Assembly: GCF_002887595.1 (NCBI RefSeq)
Contig: NZ_PEBU01000004.1
Coordinates: 124,001-188,000, forward strand
Length of the DNA stretch: 64,000 nt
Direction: 5' to 3'
Source of the DNA: Bowmanella denitrificans
GTDB lineage: Bacteria > Pseudomonadota > Gammaproteobacteria > Enterobacterales > Alteromonadaceae
In this document: piece by piece, positions 44,027 to 57,300 of the stretch
Layout: every line of letters starts with the position of its first letter
Numbering within the stretch: the stretch's first letter is position 1
Notes under the pieces: model-generated
Databases searched by the model: none
What the model was told of the DNA's origin: nothing
The model's input: the letters and a program-made list of their open reading frames with translations, nothing else
Position numbers and translations under genes: made by a program

Positions 44027-45170
44027 AGATAAAAAACACAAGGACGCCCAGATTGGTATGGGGATGTCGCTGTTTCGATTTCTGAAATTTTGGCGGCAAA
44101 CGCAATGGCAGGTTGCCAAAGATAAGGAATCCTTGCTGGTGGATTACCTTGCATATTTCCTGTTATTCGGCTGGTTTTTTACGCTGTTGGGATGGTTGGA
44201 ATACCTGCTGTACCAGCGACGGATCACACGCACTCCCATTGTTCATCAACCGGTTTTTTTGTTGGGACATTGGCGCAGTGGTACCACCTATTTTCACTAT
44301 TTGCTCAGCCAGGACCCGCAGTTTGCCTGTCTGACCCTGCGCCATGCATCTACCTATCCCTGCTGCCTGATCCTGGACAAATTGGGATGGTTGAAAAAAC
44401 TCTTTGATGACCAGGTGCCGCAAAAACGCCCTATGGATGATGTTGAGTTGACACCAGATGCGGCGTTTGAGGAAGAATATGCCCTGCTTTACACACAGGG
44501 CTCCTGCTATCTGGCATGGTTGTTCCCTGCAGCTTTCCAGACCTTCTTCCAACGTTTTCTGTTTTTCGGCAATACATCGTTGGCGGCCAGCCAGTGGAAG
44601 CAGCAGTATGCTAAGGTCATCAAAAAACTGAACTTTTTGTATCGGCAAAAGCGTCTGCTGCTCAAGAATCCTATCAACACTGCCCGGGTCAAGTTGCTGT
44701 TGCAGCTATATCCTGATGCCAAGTTCATTTACATCAAACGTAACCCTGTGGATGTGTTTCATTCCACCCTCAGGTTACATCGCAAGATGTGTCAGGACTC
44801 TGCCATACAAACGCTGACAGAAGAGCAGAACAAAGCCGCGGTGATGAACATTTATCCCAGCCTGCTGCAACGCTATTTTGATGAGCGCCACCTGATACCC
44901 GCCAACAACCTGTTTGAGGTGCGGTATGAAGATCTGGTCCATGACCCCGTTGGCAACCTGGCGTCGTTGTATGAGCGTTTACAACTGCCAGGTTTTGAGC
45001 AGGTCAAGTCGCGTTTTGAGCACTTTGTTATGGCGCATCAGCACTATGCCGTTGAGTCCTACCAAAGTGATGATGAGCTGCTGAATACCCTGCGTCAGCA
45101 ATGGCATGACGGATTTTGCGACTGGCAACCGGATGCACCTTCAGTGTCTTCATCCCGAGCCGCCGGGTAA
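44019..45170 (+). CDS. Membrane-associated PAPS-dependent sulfotransferase
   Basis: A 383-residue sulfotransferase of the Sulfotransfer_3 type. The PAPS 5'-phosphosulfate loop is GHWRSGTT (83-90) and the 3'-phosphate motif is IKRNPVDVFHSTLRL (about 239-253). A hydrophobic stretch at about 43-63 could hold it at the membrane. The acceptor is unknown: a lipid, polysaccharide or the NRPS product. The ATG at 44019 has GGAGG 5 bp upstream. It precedes the first NRPS by 166 bp, and may or may not share its transcript. Confidence 0.82.
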   Translation: MNKDKKHKDAQIGMGMSLFRFLKFWRQTQWQVAKDKESLLVDYLAYFLLFGWFFTLLGWLEYLLYQRRITRTPIVHQPVFLLGHWRSGTTYFHYLLSQDPQFACLTLRHASTYPCCLILDKLGWLKKLFDDQVPQKRPMDDVELTPDAAFEEEYALLYTQGSCYLAWLFPAAFQTFFQRFLFFGNTSLAASQWKQQYAKVIKKLNFLYRQKRLLLKNPINTARVKLLLQLYPDAKFIYIKRNPVDVFHSTLRLHRKMCQDSAIQTLTEEQNKAAVMNIYPSLLQRYFDERHLIPANNLFEVRYEDLVHDPVGNLASLYERLQLPGFEQVKSRFEHFVMAHQHYAVESYQSDDELLNTLRQQWHDGFCDWQPDAPSVSSSRAAG

Positions 45171-45213
45171 GGCTGGCAAGTGACAGATGTCATGTGTTTG
45201 TCAGTAATTTTCC

Positions 45214-45262
45214 GGCCTATTTTCGCCTTTGTCAGCATCTCTGCGCAAAGGCTAAACAGGCC
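45214..45262. promoter_or_regulatory. Imperfect inverted repeat upstream of the NRPS genes
   Basis: GGCCT-6-GCCTTTG and CAAAGGC-5-AGGCC mirror each other around a 14-base centre, about 75 bp before the NRPS start. It could be a hairpin ending the sulfotransferase transcript or a regulator site. Confidence 0.4.
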
Positions 45263-45336
45263 AAATTTCTATGCTAGTTTGGCGTGTCGACATCGCTTTT
45301 TGGTTCTGCCACTAACTTAAGGATTCAGAGGGAAAC

Positions 45337-48300
45337 ATGAACTTTGCTGCGCGCATCCTGCAAACTGCACACCGCTTTCCTGAGCGCATTGCCATGGAAT
45401 ATGGCCAATATCACCTGAGTTATGCCCAACTGGCGCAGCAGGCAGATTTGTTGAGCACCAAAATTAGCCGCCATTGTTGTTCCGGGGGCGTTATTTGCAC
45501 TTATCTGGGGATTCAGCCGGAGCTCATCAGCGCCATGCTGGCGATTGGTCAGAGTCACTGTGTGTTTACGCCTGTGGATCCATTCCAGCACCCTTCACGT
45601 CAACAGCAGGTTTTGTCACAGGCAAAGCCCATATTGATTATCACCACGGCCAACTGGCTGGCCCAGTTGGATCAACTGGCGCAGCGCATTCAGCAATCCT
45701 TAGCGGTGTTGTTGCTGGAGGAAGATCAACAACCAGTGCAGACTTATACAAATCTGCACCAAGCCATTGACGAACTGACCGGGACCAAAGTGTCATCGGA
45801 GGTTGGCTATTTGTATTTCACATCGGGTTCCACTGGTGTGCCCAAGGGAATTTTGGGCCGCCACCAAGGGGTATGTGCCTTTATTGATTGGGAAAGCGAC
45901 TATCTGCAGATTCAGGCGCAGGACAAAGTGAGTCTGCTGACACCACAAACCTTTGATCCCTTCCTCAGGGACGTACTGCTGCCGCTTTTCAATGGTGCAA
46001 CATTGTGTATCCCGCCGGATCCCGGTGTTCGATTGGATCCAGAGCGTACCAATGACTGGTTGGCGCAAAGCGGGGTGACGGTGCATCATAATGTGCCATC
46101 CCTGTTTGCCATCCTGCTGGACAACGCCAATACGCAGCCGGTCAATTCCAGGCTCCGTCATGTATTGTTGGCCGGTGAACCACTGAAACCCAGGCTGGTG
46201 GAGCATTTTTTCGCGCACAAGCGCTTTGCCAATGCCAGCCTGACTAATCTGTATGGTCCAACTGAAACCACCCTGGCCAAGTTTTTTTACCCGGTGTCAG
46301 CTGCCGACGCAGAGCGCAAAAGAATACCGGTTGGCCGACCCATCAGCGGCGCGCGTTTCTTACTGCTGAATGAGCGCGGTGAAGCGCAACAAAGTGGGCA
46401 AGGAGAAGTCGTCATTGTAACTCCGCACAGGTCGGCTGGATATCTGGGCAAAACCCCGCAAGACCTGGTGGACTGGTTTGCAATAGGCGATGAATCCGTG
46501 CCTGGATACCGAACCGGAGACTTAGCACAGGTTAATGAATCCGGTGAGCTGGAGTTGATGGAGCGCATCGACTTGCAGGTCAAAATTCATGGGCAGCGCG
46601 TGGAACTCAGCGAGGTGGAACTGGCCCTTGAAGCCGTCGAGCAGGTTGAGGCTGCCGTGGTGAAAGCTGTTGGTGACGAAGAGGCCATACTGGTTGCCTA
46701 TGTGATTAGCTCAACAAGCATAGCGCCGCATGCCCTGGCTCAGAGCCTACGCGCTCACCTGGCTGACCATATGATACCGGCACATTTTATTCAGCTACAA
46801 TCATTCCCCCTTCTACCCAACGGCAAGGTGGACCGTCGCAGCTTACCTATGCCACCGTCGGGTCGGCCCAATGCGCTGGATGCTGAGTTTGAAGCCCCGC
46901 AGGGGAAGTGGGAAATAATGTTGGCGAAATGCTGGCAGCAAGTGCTGAATATGGACAGCATTGGACGCCACGATAATTTTTTTCAATTAGGTGGCCGTTC
47001 GCTGCAAGGCTTGAAGCTTAACAGTCTGGTGCAAAGCGAATTCGCTGTCGTTTTAAATCCTGCCACGTTGTTTGCCTACCCAACTATTGCCGAACTGGCC
47101 GCTTATCTGACTAAGCCACATAATAATCAGGCTGATACCACGCCATCAGCCGCATCAGAAGGACTTACGCCGGATCAACGACGGTTGTGTTTCTTCCAGC
47201 ATCGTCATCCTGACAGTGCCTTATATAACATGGCCTATGAAAGTTGTTGGCAGGGTTACCTGGATGTTAAAGCACTGCAAAAAGCATTGCATGTTGTGGT
47301 GGCGTCTCAGCCAGCACTGAGAACCGGAGTTATCCTGCAAGACGGTGAGTTTATGCCGCTGCCTCTGGCGTCAGAGCCAGACTTGAACTTTGTCGTTCTG
47401 AGCGACGAAGTGAACGCCAGCGACGCTGCACAGCAGTGGATGGAAGCCGCGGCAAGGCAGCCATTTCATCTGGATGGTCAAGCCTTATGGTGTGCAGCGC
47501 TGCTTAAGGTTAGTGATGCTGAATATCGGCTGTATATCTGTTTACACCACAGTATTGCTGACGGCTGGTCTTTTGACCTGTTCTGGCAACAATGGCTTGA
47601 TGCTTATAAGCAATGTCTGAGTGGCAAGCCGGTGCCACACACAATAGCAAGTAACGCAACCGCCTGGCCCAAGGTTGAACAGGCAGCAAGCCTGGCTTAC
47701 TGGCAGGCATTGATGCAGGATGCGCCCCCTGTTACCAGTCTGCCAGGTGATTATGCCAGGCCAGCTCAGTGGCAATATCAGGGGCATCGCCTGCGTTTTA
47801 CCTTACCCAAAGCCCTGGCTCAGGGCTGTGCCATGCAGGCCCGGCGTCTCAATGTGTCGATATTTTCCTTTTATCTGGCTGCGTTTAAAGTGCTGCTGAA
47901 TCACTACAATGGTCAGCAGGATCAGGTGATTGGTGTACCGGTCGCCAACCGCAACCAGCCTGGCAGTGAGCAGCGCATTGGCTTCTATGTCAATTTACTC
48001 TGCTATCGCTCCAGTCTTGAGCCGCACAACAGTTTCGCCCAGTTTGCGCAACAGATTCACCGCCAAAGCAGTCAGAATCTATATCACCAGCAGTTGCCAT
48101 TTGATGAGCTGGTTCAGGCGTTAAACCCCTCCAGAGCGGCCAATTTGTCGCCACTGTTTCAGGTGATGTTTGCCATGCAACAACAAGAGGCAAATGAACA
48201 GATTCTGCCTAATGCGGTGCTGGCAAGGCCGAGACAGTTGGATAATGGTACCGCAAAATATGATCTGACCCTGCAACTTTGGGACGAAGACTGGGGGCTG

Positions 48301-51300
48301 GAAGGAGAGCTGGAATATGCCAGTTCGCTCTTCTGTGAAAAGACTATGCAGCGGCTAACCGATAGTTTTGCGTATTTGCTAACGCAGCTCAGTAGCGATC
48401 CTCAGCAATCAGTCAGTTCACTTAAACTGCTGTCAGTTGCGCAACGTCAGCAAATTCTGGCCTGGAATCAGACGGCCCGGCCATTCACTGACAATTGTGG
48501 TATTCATGAGCTGATTCGCCGACAGGCACTAAAAACGCCGACCAATACGGCTCTGGTATTTCAACAAGAGCAAATGAATTATCAGGACCTGGAGCGCACC
48601 GCCAACCAACTGGCGCATGTGTTGATCGCCAAAGGCGTCGGTAAAGGTGACCCGGTAGCCATCAGTCTGGCGCGCGGCATACCGCTGGTGGTGTCTTTTC
48701 TGGCCGTGCTTAAAGCCGGTGCTGTATACGTGCCGGTAGATCCGGATTATCCCTTAATGCGGCGCGAAAATATGCTGAGCGACAGTGGTGCGCGACTGCT
48801 GATCACTGAGGCGCAATACCTGAGCGCATATCAGACGGCGGGTGTGGAACTGCTGGAGCTGAACAGTTACTGGGCTAGTCTTGGCCAGCAGAGTGATGAA
48901 CCTCCGCAGGTGGAGGTACTGGCTCAGGACATGGCTTACATCATTTATACCTCTGGCTCGACCGGTAAACCCAAAGGTGTGGCGATTGCCCACCAGGGCG
49001 TCTGCAACCTGGCCGAAGATGAAATTGAGTTGTTACAGGTCAAGCCAGACAGCCGGGTATTGCAATTTGCCTCATTCAGTTTTGATACGTCTGTGTGGGA
49101 GATTGTCGTTACCCTCATCAGCGGCGCGGCATTGGTGTTAGATGAGCGACTGGCGTTAATGCCAGGGCTGGGGCTGGCCAGGGTGGTGGAAAAACAACAG
49201 ATCACGCACCTTACGTTACCCGCGTCAGCCCTCGCTGTTATGCCCAACGACAGCTTGTCTGGCGTTAAGGTGCTGATTGTCGCTGGTGAGGCTTGCACCC
49301 CGGAATTGGTGGAGCAATGGGCAAGCGGGCGGGTCTTTATCAATTCTTACGGGCCGACCGAAACCACGGTCAGTGCCACCAACGCCCGGTTGATGCCGGG
49401 CTGTGCAAAAGCCCATATTGGTCGCCCGCTGGCCAACACCCAATGCTGGGTGCTGAACAGCCATTTGCAACCTTGTGCCATAGGCGCCATCGGCGAGCTG
49501 TGTATCAGTGGTGTAGGGCTGGCCATGGGCTATCTTAATCGGCCCGATGCTACGTCCGAACGCTTTGTTCAGGTTGAACTGGGCGAGCTGGGCAGCCATC
49601 TTGTCTATCGCAGTGGCGATTTAGTGCGTTATCTGGCGGACGGAAATCTGGAGTTTCTGGGGCGGGTTGACCACCAGGTTAAGATTCGTGGCTTTCGTCT
49701 TGAGCTGAGTGAAATTGAGCAGTTGGCCAGGCGCCACCCGCAGGTTTTGGATGCGCTGGCACTGATACAAGGAAGCGCCGCGCAGGCACAGATTCTCCTT
49801 TATGTGGTCGCATCCACCCCCGCATCCTTCCCTCGGGACGAACTGCAGTCATTGCTGATGAGGCAACTGCCAGATCATGCTATGCCCAATCACATACTGA
49901 TCATGGATGGATTTCCCCGGCTACCCAATAACAAAATTGATCGCGCTGCCTTACCCCAGCCCGGCGCGGGCCCCGATAATCTGACTTCATCGCCGGATGT
50001 AAGCGACGAAGAAAGTGCCCTGCTGGCGGTTTGTCAGGAACTGCTGGGCGGCAAAGTACTGGATTTGCAGCGCTCGTTTTTTGCCCAGGGGGGACATTCA
50101 TTGCTGGCTGTACAAGTGTCGGCCCGGCTGGCTAAACAGTATGGGCTGGAACTTCCTGTCGAGGCATTCTTTGAATCCCCTCAACTTCAACATATTGCTT
50201 TACGCTGCAAACCATTGGCAAGCCCGCAGCCTATCCGCACCGAGCGGCCCTGGCCGACTCCCACAAGGGCTGGTGAATGGGTTAATCTGAGCGACTCACA
50301 GTTACCCATCTGGCTGGACTGCCATCTGCAGGAGCAGAGTAGTCATTACAATATCTGTCAGCTTTGCCTGGTTGGTCAGCGTTACCCGCTATTGGAGCTT
50401 ATTCAGGCCATTAATCAGGTGTTATCCATCCATGATATCTTTCGCCTGCATTTTCGTTTCGAAGACGGCAGGCCACAACAGTCTTTGCAATCCGTCCCTG
50501 GCGGGCTGCTAACAGAACAGGATGTTGAGTATGGCTATGCAACATTGGCGGAGGTTTTAACCCAGGCCCGCGCGCAGGCGAAAATCCCTATTGCCCTTAC
50601 TGATAGCCAGCCTTACCGGTTAACCCTTTATCAGACTCATTCAGAAAGGCTAGCCCTGCTGCTATGCATCCACCATATTCTTATTGATGAGCAGTCGTTG
50701 ACGAAGCTGCATCAGGCTATCAATGCCGCGGCAGCTAAGCTACAGGGGGAATTGCCGGATGCGGCCTACATCGACTTTGCCCGCTGGCAGCAGAGCCAGA
50801 CCGGTAATCCGCAAAGTCAGGCATTCTGGCAACAGCAACTGAAAGACCCGCCTCAGGCCTTGTCGTTGCCCTTTGCAGGCCGCAACAGTGACAGCAGTCA
50901 GATACAGGGGGTCAGTGCTGGCGCAGTAGTGGCCTGCGAAATTGATTCGTCAGTAGGTAGGTCGGTCGCGCGGCTTGCTGATTCGCAACAAAGTACGCCA
51001 ATGCAAACCTGGTTGGGGCTGTTTATGGCCTTTTTGCACAGGTTGACGGGCCAGACGGATATTTTAGTGACAACGCCGGTATCCTGGCGTCCGTTATCCT
51101 GTCTTGAAAATACAATCGGCTTATTTATCAATACCTTGCCTGTCAGACTAAACATTGGACATGAAGACGGCACAGGTCAGGTGGTGGGCCGTTTAAAGAC
51201 TCTCTTACCGCAACTTATGCGGCACGCTGACAGGCCTTTGCAGCAATTACTCAAAGCATTGGGTCGACAGCAGGGCCATGATCTGGCTGCCTACAACATT

Positions 51301-54300
51301 ATGTTTGTTTATCAGAGTGAGGAACTTGAAACACCTTACCCGGTACAAACACTGGACAATGATACGGCTAAGTTTGATTTAACGCTGTTTGTTGTCCAGA
51401 AACAGAGCCGGATCAGTTGTCGTTTTGAGTACCGCCTCAGCGCCTTTTCGTCCCAGGCAGTGGATAGCCTGGCCAAGTGCTGGTTGCACTTTGTTGCACA
51501 GGGAGCGGCTTACCCGAATCAGCTCGTCAGTCAGCTAGGCTTATGGCAAAAAGCCGATGCCGATGCGTTGCTGGCACGCTGGGCTTTTGGTCCTGCAAAG
51601 CCGGTGGGTAAAGATGTACTCACTCAGTTCAGTAAGGTGGTTAACACTAGAGGTGATGCCACAGCGCTGAAAATGGGGGATACCTCGACAAGCTACCAAC
51701 AATTGGACAGGCAAAGTGGCCAATTGGCTGCGCATCTGCAGCGCTTGTGGCAAGTACAGCCAGAATCGCTGGTTGCCATATTGTTACCCAGAGGATTGGC
51801 ACTACCACTAAGTGTACTGGCAGTGTTCAAAGCCGGAGGCGCTTACTTGCCAGTGGACCCGGCACTGCCTGCCGGCAGAATAGCCTTTATGCTCAAAGAT
51901 GCCGGCGTTTGCGGGGTTATTTGCAATGAGCAGACCCGGGAGCTGGCCTGTACCGCCTATGCGGCAGCTGGCAAGGAGCCAAGCCTGCTTAACCTGGACA
52001 GCAATCACTGGCAGTCAGTGGATATGGCAACGAGTGCTTTACCCTTGCCAGCGTCACAATTGGCTTATGTGATTTACACATCCGGCTCAACCGGGGTGCC
52101 TAAAGGGGTGATGATTGAGCACGGCGCACTGAGTAATTATTTGTACCACGCCCAGCATCAGTATGGCCAGCAGGGTGCTGACACCCTGATGCATTTGTCT
52201 GTCAGCTTTGATGCCTCTGTCACCAGTTTGTTTGTTCCGCTGCTGCGTGGTGCCACCTTACATTTACTGGCCCCGGATGCCGGTGCTCAGGAACTGCTGG
52301 AAACACTGACCATAGGTACTGATCAGGACTTTCTCAAACTGACCCCCGCGCATCTGGAACTGCTGCAAGGCCTGCAACAAAGGCAGCACCTGCAGCATTG
52401 CCACTTCGTAATTGGTGGGGAAGCACTAAAGTACGAGAGTGCCAGCCGCCTGCAAGCGCTGTTGCCTGATGCCGTTTTGTATAACGAATATGGCCCGACA
52501 GAAGCCACGGTGGGCTGCTGTGTCTATCAGTTCGGGCAAGGGCCGGATAATGTAGGTGGCCTGGTGCCCATTGGCCGGCCTATTGCCAATACCAAATTGT
52601 ATGTGCTGGATAATGCTATGCAGCCCGTGCCACCAGGTATGGACGGCGAGTTGTACATCGGCGGAAGCGGGCTGGCACGAGGATATCTGAACCGCCCCGA
52701 TCTAACCCATGCGCGTTTTGTCACTGACCCTTTTACCGCGAAGGAAAAAGGAGCCCGGCTTTATCGTACCGGGGACCGGGTAAGGTATTTGAATGACGGT
52801 AACCTGTTGTATCTGGGCCGCATAGATGAACAACTTAAATTCAAAGGCTTTCGTATTGAGCCGGGGGAAATTGAAGCCATTGCCTGTCAGTCTCCACTGG
52901 TGCATCAGGCCAGTGTTGGTGTTCGTCAGCAGGGCCAACATCAGATACTGGTGGCCTACCTGGTACTGCATGAACGGCCGGCCCAGTGGCAATCTGTGCT
53001 GCGTGACCATCTTTGCACGCACCTGCCGGATTACATGCTACCCAATCTGATGCTGGCTTTGCCTGTGCTGCCGCTGACGGCCAACGGCAAGGTCGACCGT
53101 GTTGCGTTAGAGAAAATGCCACTGCCGCAAACCAAAGGGGCGGCAAACGACAGTTTCAATACCCAGCAATGTCTGATAGTCAGGCAGTGTCAGCAACTAT
53201 TTGATAATCAGGCAATCGGGCTGCAGGATAACTTCTTCGAGCTGGGAGGAGACTCTATTCTGGCCTTGCAACTGGTGTTTCGTTGCCGGGAAGCCGGGTA
53301 TGCACTGCAGGCCAGAGACGTATTTCAGCGCCAGACCATTGCACAGATAGCCCTTTGCCTTACTCCTCTGACTCCCCGGACCATTGTGCCGCAAAACCAA
53401 AATGATGTCGGACTCTCTCCCATGCAGAGCTGGCTGTTTGAACACGGCGGTCATGGGCACTGGCAGTTTAACCAGGCAATGTTGTTCAGTCTGGATAAAC
53501 ACCTTGATGTTCAGCGATTTGAGCGGGCATTTGCTCAGGTGCTGAATCAGCATGCCGGCCTGCGCCAGATTTTTGATCTTCAGACTGAACACGGACACCC
53601 CAGGCTGTTACCACAAGGGCAAAAGGTTTTGCTGAGTCAGGTCGACTGTCCTTCCTCCCTTGAAGGGTTAAATGAACTGTTAGAACAGCAGCAGCAGGGC
53701 TTTGCGCTGGACAAAGGCCCTTTGCTTAAGGCACTGCGAATTATCCGGGCCAAAGAGGCTGAGGACTGGCTGTTGCTGGTGGCCCACCACAGCATCATTG
53801 ACAACTGGTCCTGGACGGTGCTGATTGAGGATTTGCTTGATTATTACCAGCAACCGCATAAGTCATTGTCTGATGTACCGTCAGTAATAGATTGGGTAAG
53901 TTGTTTGCAACAACGTGAGGTTGCCGAGGCGGAAAGGGCGCTTTGGTATCACCGAGCATCGACGCGTTTACCTCCATTATTTGCCCGCACAGACAGTCAT
54001 AGTTACGGACAAAGCGCCAGCTTGCAGATCCGCCTGGATAAGGAGCAGAGCGATAAGTTGCTGAGCATGGCCCAACAACCCGTAGATGCGCGGGTTGATG
54101 AGGTGCTCAGTGGGGCATTGGCCATGACGCTGATGCAGATGCAGCGCCGTGGAGCACTAAGATTTAATCTGGAAACCCATGGGCGTGCGGAGGGAATGGC
54201 GGTAAACCCGCAACGTCTGGTGGGATGGCTGACAGCCCTGTTTCCGGTGCTATTTGAGCTTCCATGGCCTTGCAGCCCATTGCAGGTATTGCGAGAAGCC

Positions 54301-57300
54301 AAACAACGTTTACGTGAAACTCCGGCCCAAGGGGTGGGATACGGCAGTCTCAAATACCTGCATAAAGATAAACAGCTGCGTGATAGTCAGCCAGTCGAGG
54401 TTTGTCTCAATTATCTGGGACGTTTGAGCGTACAGCAGAATCTGAGCTTGCCTTTTATCGCCGCACACAATACGCCAATACCGGGTCGCCATCACAGTGC
54501 GATTCAGCGTGCTCATCAACTGGAAGTGGATGCCATGCTTGATGAGCAAGGGCTGACCCTGCACTGGCAGTATGATCCGGCTTGTTTGCCTGCTATTCAG
54601 GCCCAACAACTTGCTGAGCGAATGCTGGATAACATCAAGGTGTTAATTACCCTCGGTGATACGCCATTGCCGGTACCGGCCGACTTCGATCTGGTGGCGT
54701 TGGAACAGGACGAGCTGGCGCTGTTAATACAAGATTACCCCGAGCTTAGCCAGATACTGCCCTTGTCGTGGATGCAGGAAGGGATGCTGTTTCACAGCCG
54801 CTATGCGCCCGCTAGCGGCGTTTATCATGAACAAATTGTATATACCCTTAATGGCCGCTGGCAGGCGGACAGAATGCGCCAGGCATTTAACTCGCTGGTG
54901 GCCCGTCATGACATTCTGCGTAGCGCCTTTGTGCTGGATTTACCCTCAGGCCCCGTGCAGGTCATTAACTCCAGAGCTGAGCTTGACTGGCACTATCTCG
55001 ACTGGCAGGCACAGCCCGCACAAGACCTTGACGCCGCACTGGACAAGCTTCTGGCGGACGATTTGAGTCAACCTTTTGCCATGCATAAGCCAGCTTTACT
55101 GCGGGTTTACCACATTCAACTCAATACGCAGTTGCACTGGCTGTTGGTCAGCCATCATCACGCCATTCTGGACGGCTGGTCCTTATCCCGTCTGATGGCG
55201 GAATTTAGACACTTGTGCGGCATGGCTGATGCCGACATGCAGGACCGGGTCGAGGCCAATGCACAGTATGGTGATTACCTTAAATGGTTGCATGGCCGTC
55301 AGTCTGATTTGGCATTCTGGGAAGCCTGGTTAGGCAAAGGATGTCAGCCCACCACTTTACCTTTGGCGGATACACAGAACTTAACCGAGCAAAGAAGGGA
55401 GCTCGCGCAACATCATCATTGCCTGAAAGGTCAGGCCTTTAGACATCTTCGAAGCTTTGCCCGCCGCCATCATCTTACTCTAAGTACGCTGGTTCAGGCG
55501 GCTTGGGCAACACTACTGCATGAATACAGTGGCAGTCGCCAGGTGATCTTTGGGGTTACCCACTCAGGACGGAATATCGAGCTGCCCAGGGTGGAGGAAA
55601 TGCTTGGATTGTTTATCAATACCCTGCCTTGTAGTGTGACCTTTGAGCCCGGCAAACCCATAGTAAACTGGCTGACCGATATTCAGCAAAGCATGCTCGC
55701 ATGTCAGCCCCATGTTCATGACTCATTAGCCGATATTCAGCAGCACTGTGCGGCAAATCCGCGGCAATCTTTGTTTCACAGTATCCTGGTGTTTGAAAAC
55801 TACCCCATACCCAAAGCGGTTGATCAGGTGCTGAATTACACCTTACTCAAAGCTAAAGAGACCACAAACTACCCGCTGGTCCTGGTGGTGGGAGACGATG
55901 GCAGCCAGGGGCAGGAGCTGCGTTTCAACCTGGTGTATGACACCACCTGCGTGCGTGATATTCATACCCTGGCCGATACACTGGTAGACATTCTGGCGCG
56001 ATTCAGTGCTGCAGATTCAACTACCTGTTTGGTGGCGTCCGGACTTCCTCAGGTGCTGCAGGGGAGCAGGGTAGTGCATGACGCAGAACACAGCTTGCAG
56101 TGGTTTGAGCAGGCGACAGCCGCGTTTCCCCATCAACCTGCCATTCGCGATGAAATGGGGGACCTGACCTACAAGGAACTGGCCTGTCGGGTTGACTATC
56201 TGGCCGGTCAGCTCCAGACCTGGATGCAGCAACATGGTTTCGCTGCTAAGGGCACCCATATCGGCGTGTGCATTTCAAGGCGCCGGGAGCTTATCGTTGC
56301 ACTGCTGGCAGTCATGCGCTGTGGCGCGGCATATGTGCCGCTTGACCCCAGTCTACCAGCAGCGCGATTGCAGTTTATGCTCAGCGACGCCAAGCCGGCC
56401 TTGTTGTTAAGTGAGACAGGTATCCAGCGCTTTGATGACGAGGTGCCGAGATGTGATCTGGACCTTGTCGGAGCGCAATTACCTGAGCCTTCGTCAGCCT
56501 CCTTGCCGCAGATACAAGCACAAGATCCTTGTTATCTGATATACACCTCGGGCTCCACCGGGCAGCCTAAAGGCGTAAGGATTACGCATGGCGGTTTGCG
56601 CAATTATCTTGGCTATGCTCGTGAGGAATATGCAAGGCACGGCTGCATAGATAGCTGTGTACACAGTTCGATTGGGTTTGACGCCACTATCACTAGTCTG
56701 TTTTTGCCACTTACCCTGGGCGGTTGTGTGCAGCTGGTGTCTGAGCGGGACGAGCTGGGGGCCTTGGCTGAAGCAGTGATGGCAGCTCGACATCCGTTGC
56801 TACTGAAAATTACCCCTGTGCATTTGCAATTACTGGCTGAGCGTTTACTGCCCGGCCAATGTCAGGCACTGGCTTCTGTTGTCATCGGCGGAGAGGCGCT
56901 GGATTACAGTCAGGTTCAACTGCTCAGACAGTTGGCGCCCCAGGCCACTTTCTACAACGAATACGGGCCAACAGAAACCGTGGTGGGCTGTTGTGTCTAT
57001 CGTCTTGACGCACACCTGACCCAAGGGCCAGTACCCATAGGCAAGCCCATCCATAATACCTGTTTGTACCTGGCCGATGTTCAAAACGGGCCGGCAACAA
57101 CCGATTTGGCTGCTGAACTCTTGATTGGTGGGGATGGCGTTGCGCTGGGCTATCTAAACCGGCCATCACAAACGCAAGCGCAGTTTGTGCCGTTGTCTTT
57201 GTCCGCTATCAGCGGGCGCTTCTACCGCAGTGGTGACCTGGTCAGAGTGCTGCCCTCGGGGGATTTGCTGTACTTGGGACGTCAGGACACCCAACTGAAG

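Noticed and set aside
53380-54700. Extra condensation domain between PCP3 and C3
   Set aside because: The ETHGR, VGWLT and GVGYG motifs and the preceding GGDS carrier identify it as an epimerase.
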